Below are positions 57,221 to 64,000 of a DNA stretch of 64,000 nt, piece by piece. Every line of letters begins with the position of its first letter. Position 1 is the first letter of the stretch. The notes under the pieces were generated by a model, which was given only the letters and a program-made list of their open reading frames with translations, had not been told where the DNA came from and did no database searches. The DNA comes from Epichloe hybrida (Eukaryota > Ascomycota > Sordariomycetes > Hypocreales > Clavicipitaceae), in the NCBI GenBank assembly GCA_019022495.1, contig JAFEKR010000015.1:1116001-1180000 (forward strand), given 5' to 3'. Made by a program: the position numbers and the translations under genes.

Positions 57221-59386
57221 ATGAGTGCACCACCACCGCCTCCGCCGCATGGCGAGATGCCGAGATCGTCCGGCTTACCGCCAGGCAAGTATGACATCTT
57301 CGTCATACCGGAACATTCGGCAGGCTCGGGGTTCTTGTACTTGCCATCCCTGAGGCCCAACGTCAACAGTTTTTTCGCTGGATTCGCATCAGCCTTGATA
57401 TTAGTCGCTCTGTTTCAGAGTATGGCCCCCGCATTCCGTGCCTGGTGGGAGAGCTTTCAAGGCTTAGGGAATATGGGCATGACCATGATCATATTCGGCG
57501 TTGGGTTCGGCGCTTGGGCTCTGGGAAGAACGCAAAAGGACGGTCCGTCGAGCTCGAGTCATCACCAGAACTCCTACAGCAGCGGAGGCGGAGGCGGAGG
57601 CGGAGCAGGGTACACACCACGCGGGTTCGGTTCTTCGACTCCTGGCGCATCATCTCCAAACGGCGGAGCTCAAGGAGGACCACCGCCGCGACCGCCGCCT
57701 CATAGCAGTCCTCCACCTCCGCCACCTCCTGGTGGAGGGGGACCACCGCCTCAGTCTCGACAGCAATCACCGCCTCATAGCAGTCCTCCACCTCCACCTC
57801 CACCTCCGCCGCCTTCTGATGAAGGGGGACCACCACCTCAGGCTCGACCGCAATCACCGCCTCGTTCCAGCCCTCCACCACCACCACCTCCGCCGCCTCC
57901 TGATGGAGGAAAACCACCACCTCAGTCTCGACCACAATCACCACCGACGGCATCTGCTCCCCCTCCTCCCCCACCTCAAGAGGAAAAGCCCAAGACGTCT
58001 TCGCAACGTCCAACTCCCCAGCCGAGTACGCCGAAACCACAGACGCCAAAGGGATCATGGGAGAAGGCCCGAGAAGAAACCAGGAAGAAGGAAGAAGAAC
58101 GAAAAGCAAAAGAGGCCGAGCAGAAGCGCAGAGAAGAAGCTGTAAAGCGACTGGCAGAGTTGCGAGCCAAGGAAGCAAAGCAGCGACAGGAGCGAGAGAA
58201 AGAAAAGGAGCGCAAAGAAAAGGAGGAAAAGGATAAGAAACTCAGAGAGGAAGCCGAGAAACGGCGCAAAGAGCTGGCGGAGAGGTTGCGGAGAGAACGA
58301 GAGGAAAAGACCAAAGAAGAACAGAAGAAGACGGAAGCAGCAGCGGCGGCGGCTGCTGCCGGAGGAGGTGCAACCCGTGTTGGCACATCATACGCCTACT
58401 CCAGCGTTGGCGAACGGACGAGCATGTGGCCAAATGGCCGACCATCACAGACCAAATCAGCGAGCGCATCGCCAACGAAACCCCCTCACAGTGCCGAGAA
58501 AAACCCCCCTGCCCCGACTGCGCGGACCTATGTCAGTGCCACCGACGACGATGGGTTTTCATATCGACCGTACGATCATCCCAGAAAGACACACCGCCGA
58601 CCCTCCGTCTCGTCTTTCACGGGCTCCGACGCATCATGGGCACAGTCTCACACAACATCGCGAACATCACCGCCGCCCTCAGTGCGTGGTCCTTACACGA
58701 CGAAAGACCCGGACAAGATTGTTATCGAGGCTGTGTACCTTTTCATGAACCAGTACTCCAAGACGCCGGCAAGCCAACTCGTCTCGGGCGTGGGTTCCGT
58801 CACGGATGGACTCATTTTGCGCATAACCAGCGAAGGCCTCTTCATCGACGACGACGTGCGCGGCGTTCCCCAGCGAGAATGGGACGTCAAGGCATGGACG
58901 CTCAAATTGGTCGAGGTATGGTGCCCCCCGCACTGCCTGAATCCGTCTGCTCCTGCGGCGTCCAACCCCAAGAGCGCCTCCCATCTGCTTTACAAGATGG
59001 CAACAGCCCGAAAAAGCGCAGACCGTGATGGCCAAAAGGTCTTGACTGGCCACGAAGCCGACATATATCTTACTGAGATGATGCGTGCCTGCAAGGACTG
59101 CTGCCGCCTTGGTTTGTGCGACCGAACCTTTAAGAATACCAACATCCAGTCATCCGCCGGGCAGACCGGAGCATGGAAGCAAAAGGGCTTGCACATTCTT
59201 CGTGCCACCGTTCGTGATCAAGAAGGAAAGAGATATATGTTTGTCATGAGTGAGCAAGAAAGTTGGAAGCTCGCGATTGGCCTGCAGCGGTTGCGAGGCG
59301 GTACTCAGGTTCGACAGCTTGGTGTGGCCGGCATGATTCCGTCGGAGGCGAGAGGGACCTTGGAGATGTTGGGCTGGGCTGGATGA
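57221..59386 (+). CDS. Proline-rich membrane protein with coiled coil, unknown function
   Basis: A single exon of 721 residues. Order of parts: short Pro tract; KYDIFVIPEHSAGSGFLYLP; one or two hydrophobic segments (NSFFAGFASALILVALFQSM and MGMTMIIFGVGFGAWALG, ~47-107); a Gly/Ser linker; a repeated proline tract (~155-270) built from units such as PPQSRPQSPP and SSPPPPPPP; a highly charged helix (~285-390, KEEERKAKEAEQKRREEAVK) that should form a coiled coil; an Ala run; a disordered Ser-rich part; and a C-terminal globular domain (~490-721) with TKDPDKIVIEAVYLFMNQYS and GLILRITSEGLFIDDDVRGVPQREWDVK, which resembles a PH-like or lipid-binding fold. The layout suggests a membrane-anchored actin or tether factor, but this is inference. 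I do not recognise a named family. Confidence 0.8.
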   Translation: MSAPPPPPPHGEMPRSSGLPPGKYDIFVIPEHSAGSGFLYLPSLRPNVNSFFAGFASALILVALFQSMAPAFRAWWESFQGLGNMGMTMIIFGVGFGAWALGRTQKDGPSSSSHHQNSYSSGGGGGGGAGYTPRGFGSSTPGASSPNGGAQGGPPPRPPPHSSPPPPPPPGGGGPPPQSRQQSPPHSSPPPPPPPPPPSDEGGPPPQARPQSPPRSSPPPPPPPPPPDGGKPPPQSRPQSPPTASAPPPPPPQEEKPKTSSQRPTPQPSTPKPQTPKGSWEKAREETRKKEEERKAKEAEQKRREEAVKRLAELRAKEAKQRQEREKEKERKEKEEKDKKLREEAEKRRKELAERLRREREEKTKEEQKKTEAAAAAAAAGGGATRVGTSYAYSSVGERTSMWPNGRPSQTKSASASPTKPPHSAEKNPPAPTARTYVSATDDDGFSYRPYDHPRKTHRRPSVSSFTGSDASWAQSHTTSRTSPPPSVRGPYTTKDPDKIVIEAVYLFMNQYSKTPASQLVSGVGSVTDGLILRITSEGLFIDDDVRGVPQREWDVKAWTLKLVEVWCPPHCLNPSAPAASNPKSASHLLYKMATARKSADRDGQKVLTGHEADIYLTEMMRACKDCCRLGLCDRTFKNTNIQSSAGQTGAWKQKGLHILRATVRDQEGKRYMFVMSEQESWKLAIGLQRLRGGTQVRQLGVAGMIPSEARGTLEMLGWAG
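57680..57975 (+). repeat. Internal proline-coding repeats
   Basis: Three to four long imperfect units of about 75-80 bases (CCGCCTCATAGCAGTCCTCC ... CCTCAGTCTCGACAG) lie head to tail inside the coding region and encode poly-Pro plus a Gly-Gly-Pro-Pro-Pro-Gln spacer. Confidence 0.75.
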
Positions 59387-61162
59387 GTATAATGGTCGTT
59401 TTGCGCAAGAGACTTGTTCAGGTTTCCCCTCTCCCTTGCTTGCCAAGTCGCGAGCGAATCGACTGGCACTCTGATTTGCACAGCACATGTACGCCGCAGG
59501 ATGCAGGAGCAAGGCGTGAGAGATGGCGAGAGAAGATCAAATTCGGCAGATGTCGCTGTTCATGGGGGTTCCCACAGCCAGCCTTGACCGACGGAGCAGC
59601 GACGTGCAAGCCAGAGCAAGAAAAGTCAACAAGGCACTGACTGCCATGGTATTTCGTCGCAAGAATGGAATGAAGTGCGGACCTCGCATCGCGAGGTAAG
59701 ACATCAATGGGCGGGATTCTGAAGCCCCGGTCGACAATGGAAGACTGCAGCTTCCGAATGGACGAGAGGGTGCGAGTGCATTCCAAGCGGATTGCACCGC
59801 GCGGAAGCCAATTTGAATTTTTTGAGCGACGGCGGGCAAAAGATGTCTTGTGAAGACGCATGAGAAGACACGGACACGTTCAAGTATCTATCTATCTATA
59901 CACAGATATCCCTTTGCATAAATGGCATTTAGATCTACCCATATTGTCATCATGTTGTTGCCCGGTGCGCCATGTTTGCGGAGCCCGCACATCATGCAAG
60001 TTCATGAAGCTTTATGCAACTGAGCCGCAGCCGGCGCACAATCTGCCCGAAAGATACTCCAAAAGTCATCCATGATTTCAAGCCAAGGTCACGTTGAGCA
60101 CAATATCAAAAACAAGACAAGTTCTCCCCCAATACAAATCGCTAGCACTCCAGCTACCAAAACTAGTATAAATCTGCAACACCCAGTTTCGCCCAGCCCG
60201 TAGGAACCAGGACGGACATAGGTCCTTGTGCGGCAACGACGGGTGCCCCCCCCCTCACCAGGGACTGAGTCATGTCACGCAGCGCGACTGAACCTCGACA
60301 AGTCCGTTTCCTGATGAGACGCATCGACCGACTTTGCCCTGCCTGCACTATTGGCGAACCTGATGTTCTCGTCCATCGGTCCCTGTCAAACATGGATAAC
60401 GTGCATGTATTCTGGAAGACGTTTCGTTCACGCATTTTGCAAACGCTTGCCCTCTCCTCATCATCAACCATCGTTATCAAGCGCTGCCCGGCAAAATTAA
60501 TATTCTCAAGGTCAATATAAAACATCTGCATCTCAAAGCCTCCATAGCACCATTTTGCACTACCTCAAGCAGCTTGGAGACAAGGGCGCCTAGGTAGGTA
60601 GGTAGACAGGTACTTCTCGCGTCATGTAGCAAACAGGGCCACGTCACTCATTGCACACAACAGGCACAAGCATCCACACACCATATTTGTGACACCAATG
60701 ACCGCCAGTATTGTATAAAGCTATATTTCAGGCACACTCAACGGCGTGTGCGTTTCATCTGTTACATTCTCACCCCTTCTCGAGTTGCCCGAGTTGCCCA
60801 ACTCTGAGTCAGGCGCTGCCCCGCCCCAGCAGCAATTTATAAAACAAACTGTCAAAATGTGCGCAAGCTCTTCTTTTACTTCCGGACTCCTGATCCTGAT
60901 AGATATGTACAGATTTTTACATGTATGTTCAATGAATCAAAGTGGCCATGACAAACATCGTCGTAGTCCGAGTCACAGTTGAGGCGGAGCTACAAGATGA
61001 GTGCGGCCTCTGCATGCTCAGTGTCAAGGTCTCGTGTATCGTCCTCGTCGGCGCATGCATGTGATCAGCGTCATCGATGGTAGCCGTCATGGTAGTTTGC
61101 GGGTTGTGCGGGCTTTCGCGAGGCTTTTGTCCCTCCGACGGCTGCCCCTTGTAATCACCATC
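59387..61162. other. Intergenic region, convergent gene ends, 1.8 kb
   Basis: No gene is supported. Simple repeats ATCT (59887-59898) and AGGT (60592-60611) are present. Minus frame 60163-60531 and plus frame 59263-59640 were rejected for lack of domains. Confidence 0.5.
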
Positions 61163-63514
61163 CTATGATGACTCAAAAGCGGCGATGGCTGCACAAAAGT
61201 TGTTGCGATTGTCGGCATCCTTGGCAGTCATCTGACCGTCAAGGTTCAGCATGGAGACGCTGGCCTTGGTGCTAATGCCAAAGAGCCCAACCTTGGAATT
61301 CTCAATCGAAATCATGTTCTCCTGGCAGTTGTTGGCGTTGACACACGGCTGTGCGTAGTTATCGTAGAAGCTGTACAAGCCACCACCATAGACAAGAACA
61401 TTGCTGGAGTTCTGGACGCGGAGACCCCAGGTTCGGGCACACTTAGCACTGGTACACTTGGAGAAGTCTGGGTCCGAGAACTTCGAGTTGACCGTGAACG
61501 GGACCTTGGCGTCGGGGTTGCCCTGCATGTAGGCAGTCTCGGTCTGTATGAGAGCCATGTAGACGTTCTGGGCATTGGTGAGCTGGTAGTTGTAGAGCTG
61601 GCTGTGCTCCGAGGAAGTCCCCCAGAGCCAAGCACCCTTGGTGCTCTCGATGAGGACGCCACGACCGTTGTAGATGTTGATTTGGTTGTGGTCACCGAGG
61701 TCAAGCTCGTGGTCGGCAACCCAGAACCAGGTATTCTCAAAGTATGGACTTGCGGACTTGGTCACATGCACCAGCATGAAGGCGCCAATGCACTGGGGGT
61801 CGGGGCTGGTCTGGACATTGGGAGTCTTGCTGCACTTGTCGGACTGGAGCTGCGTTCCAGCGGAGCCACCGACGCGGAAGTGAACATCCCAGAGAGCTGC
61901 GGAGCCCTTGGTCTGGCCAGCGACGTTGAACTGCATGAGAATGGCGCCGGGCTGAGGTCCTTGAGTTTCGAACACGAGGTCTTGCATTTCAACGTTGCCA
62001 ACGTCGCCAGGTTGGCCGACCTGGAAGACAGGCTTGGGATTGGACATGTCCTTGAAATTGCTGTTGCCACCCGCCAGGATAAGAGGCCAGATCTCGCCCA
62101 CGACCTTGATGTTCTTGGGAACCGTGACGGTATTGGTAATGACATAGGCGCCGTGGTCGAAATAGACAATCTCATCAGAACCGATGCTGTTGAAAATGGC
62201 CTGAATGGCCGCGGTATCGTCCGTCTTACCATCACCCTTGGCACCCTTGGACTTGACCGAGACGAATTTGGCGGCGGGGACATTGTTGTACTGAGGCTTG
62301 CTGCGAGTGACGACCTTGCCGCTGCCATCCGTCAGAGCAGCAGGCTTCGCGACGGCGTTACGTGGGCCCTGAGAAGATTTTCCGGCCGTGGTGCCACTGT
62401 ACGATCGCCCTTGAGCCCAAGAGCTGACAAGCGCGTTGCCGGCGAGAATAGTCTGCTTGGTGCCACCGTTTTGAACCGCAACGGGGACGTTCTTGGTCAT
62501 GTCGACATTGTCCATGATAAGAGTCCCGTTGGTGCCGGACTGCTTGGGGTTGTACACGGTGACGACACCGACGGGGGTGTTGCAGAAGGTGCTGTCGGCA
62601 ATGATGACGGAGCCGACGGTCTGAACATTGCCTCCGTTGGCCATGTTGATACCGACGCCGCAGTTGTTGATGGAAACACCGTGAAAAGTCCACACCCAGT
62701 TCCAGTTCATGTAGATGGCAGTGTTGCAGTTGTTGAACTTGAGATTGCGTGTGGTGAACTGTTGGTTACCGAGGAAGGCCCCGATGCTCCCACCATTGAA
62801 CGTAAGGTCTGACATGAAGCCACCAGAACCATTGTCCATAAAAATACCCTGCTGCTTGTTGTCGCTGGAACTGTCCCGAATCATGTTGAACTCAATGTTT
62901 TGCAGCGAGGTGGCTTGGGCGACCTGCCAATGAATGCCCGTACCCGTGGACTTGGGCAACCCGGTCAAATCAATCTTGAAGTTGCGGACTTGGCGGAAAA
63001 AGTTATTCTGGTTGGTGTACCAGTTGTTGCCCTTGTTGTCATAAGGGTCGGAATCGATGACGGCAATACCCGCAAAGTTCGCGGCAGCTTTGATTGTGGG
63101 CACAGCAACGGCATCACCGACAAGCTGGGTGTAGTAGTAAGGAACAATGGGCTTAGAGACGACATAGGTACCGGGAGGAAAGTATACGAGAGCGGGGGTG
63201 GTGGTGCTGGAGTCGCAGCCCTGACCACAGCGTTGACCGTCGGTGATGGCGTGGTTGATGGCGACGGTATCATCGGTGCTTCCGTCACCCTTGGCACCAT
63301 AGTCTTTGACATTGCGGTACACCTTGAAGTTTGCGCCGCCAAAAGCAGGCTTGCCTTGGCGTTGGATGCTGGCCATCCACCAGTTGGAGCCGGTAGCGAG
63401 GACGTTTTGGCTGCTGGCTTCCTGGACACCAGTACTCGGTGCTGCTGAGATTGGCAGCGTGAACAGGCGCAGCGCCAAAAGAGACGCCGAAACAATTGTC
63501 GACAGCCCCATCAT
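61163..63514 (-). CDS. Secreted exo-beta-1,3-glucanase (glycoside hydrolase family 55)
   Basis: A single exon of 783 residues. The N-terminus MMGLSTIVSASLLALRLFTLPISAAP is a signal peptide. Two right-handed parallel beta-helix halves are each introduced by the pectate-lyase-like motif: RNVKDYGAKGDGSTDDTVAI (~65-85) and VKSKGAKGDGKTDDTAAIQA (~425-445), the diagnostic double layout of GH55. Other family stretches are NWWMASIQRQGKPAFG, VYFPPGTYVVSKPIV and ENTWFWVADHELD. GH55 enzymes release glucose or gentiobiose from beta-1,3-glucan in an exo manner and serve in wall turnover or in attack on other fungi and plant callose. The catalytic Glu is not pinpointed. No GPI signal. A second Met follows the first; either could start. 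Confidence 0.92.
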   Translation of the reverse strand: MMGLSTIVSASLLALRLFTLPISAAPSTGVQEASSQNVLATGSNWWMASIQRQGKPAFGGANFKVYRNVKDYGAKGDGSTDDTVAINHAITDGQRCGQGCDSSTTTPALVYFPPGTYVVSKPIVPYYYTQLVGDAVAVPTIKAAANFAGIAVIDSDPYDNKGNNWYTNQNNFFRQVRNFKIDLTGLPKSTGTGIHWQVAQATSLQNIEFNMIRDSSSDNKQQGIFMDNGSGGFMSDLTFNGGSIGAFLGNQQFTTRNLKFNNCNTAIYMNWNWVWTFHGVSINNCGVGINMANGGNVQTVGSVIIADSTFCNTPVGVVTVYNPKQSGTNGTLIMDNVDMTKNVPVAVQNGGTKQTILAGNALVSSWAQGRSYSGTTAGKSSQGPRNAVAKPAALTDGSGKVVTRSKPQYNNVPAAKFVSVKSKGAKGDGKTDDTAAIQAIFNSIGSDEIVYFDHGAYVITNTVTVPKNIKVVGEIWPLILAGGNSNFKDMSNPKPVFQVGQPGDVGNVEMQDLVFETQGPQPGAILMQFNVAGQTKGSAALWDVHFRVGGSAGTQLQSDKCSKTPNVQTSPDPQCIGAFMLVHVTKSASPYFENTWFWVADHELDLGDHNQINIYNGRGVLIESTKGAWLWGTSSEHSQLYNYQLTNAQNVYMALIQTETAYMQGNPDAKVPFTVNSKFSDPDFSKCTSAKCARTWGLRVQNSSNVLVYGGGLYSFYDNYAQPCVNANNCQENMISIENSKVGLFGISTKASVSMLNLDGQMTAKDADNRNNFCAAIAAFESS

Positions 63515-64000
63515 GAAGCCGAAGCAGCTACTTGGGGATGATCTATGGGATTTTCGTGACCGACGATCGACACGGGTAGAATTCTACACACGACAAAGAT
63601 ATATATAGTCAGCGAATCTGGACCGGCCGTCTCCATGTATGATCAGGTCTCAAGTTGAAAGTGAAACGCCAGTGACGTACAAGTCAAAGCTTACGAGAAG
63701 ATGCTTCGACAGTGATACACTTCACTCTGATAGAATGTCAGAGTCTCGAGGGGAATGCAAGGATTGAGAAAGGAAGAAAAAGAAGGGATGAACGAGTAAG
63801 TGATTGGGAGAGCTGTTGGAAGACACATGGAACGAGCCGGCGGAGACAGCCCTTTTTATGATAGCTGGTACCGCGCAAGCAATCAACGTGACAAGTTGAC
63901 CAAAGCTTGAAGACGGACCATCTAACAATATGAGGATGGTCATGATCGGGCAGTTGAGTTGATGCTGACTGGGACCCAGCGCGCACAAGCAGGATTTGCT
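63515..64000. other. GH55 glucanase upstream region
   Basis: 486 bases to the window edge. It contains the probable TATA box at 63598-63606 and no supported gene. Confidence 0.5.
63598..63606 (-). promoter_or_regulatory. Probable TATA box of the GH55 gene
   Basis: CTATATATA on the minus strand about 85-90 bases before the GH55 start codon, a usual distance for fungal genes. Confidence 0.45.

Noticed and set aside
60163..60531. Minus frame of 122 codons
   Set aside because: No domain, no promoter or splice context, and it lies between convergent gene ends.
61604..62812. 402-codon plus frame
   Set aside because: Antisense shadow of the GH55 gene.

Overview
The window is nuclear DNA from a filamentous ascomycete (Pezizomycotina, most likely Sordariomycetes/Hypocreales; the order is my inference). 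Reasons: genes with short GT-AG introns, fungal families (Atg17, PNS1, Vam7, EB1, Drs1, App1, GH55, an A-T-R-R carboxylic acid reductase), and a 12 kb AT-rich block with the C-to-T decay typical of repeat-induced point mutation (RIP). I find 16 protein genes plus one partial gene at the left edge. Exon borders were set by eye from splice signals and reading frame.

Left arm (1-23084): a partial C2H2-type gene on the minus strand with a possible nonsense codon; ATG17; a secreted S33 peptidase; an unknown acidic protein; a secreted pepsin-type aspartic protease; a cellular RNA-dependent RNA polymerase of the RNA-silencing type; an ATRR-type glycine betaine reductase; and a YAT amino-acid permease.

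Mobile island (23085-35210): one insertion flanked by a 9-bp target duplication (CGGGAGTCT). It contains a full Mutator-like (MULE, Hop-type) element with ~117-bp inverted ends, joined to the right-hand 2455 bp of a second copy. That second copy is split by a 6.7 kb Ty1/copia retrotransposon with 220-bp LTRs and a 5-bp target duplication (TATAG). All coding capacity is destroyed by stop codons. The arrangement records three insertions and one internal recombination.

Right arm (35211-64000): PNS1 choline-transporter-like protein; an SRPK-like kinase; a flavin monooxygenase; a SigF-type NTF2-like membrane protein; App1 phosphatidate phosphatase; Drs1 helicase; EB1; the Vam7 SNARE; a large proline-rich membrane protein of unknown role; and a secreted GH55 beta-1,3-glucanase.

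Most genes are unrelated housekeeping or secreted functions. The only functional theme I can argue for is choline: a betaine-to-choline reductase and a permease lie left of the island and a choline-transporter-like protein lies right of it. The RNA-dependent RNA polymerase and the RIP island represent two separate genome-defence routes. I found no rRNA or CRISPR array and could not recognise a tRNA by eye.
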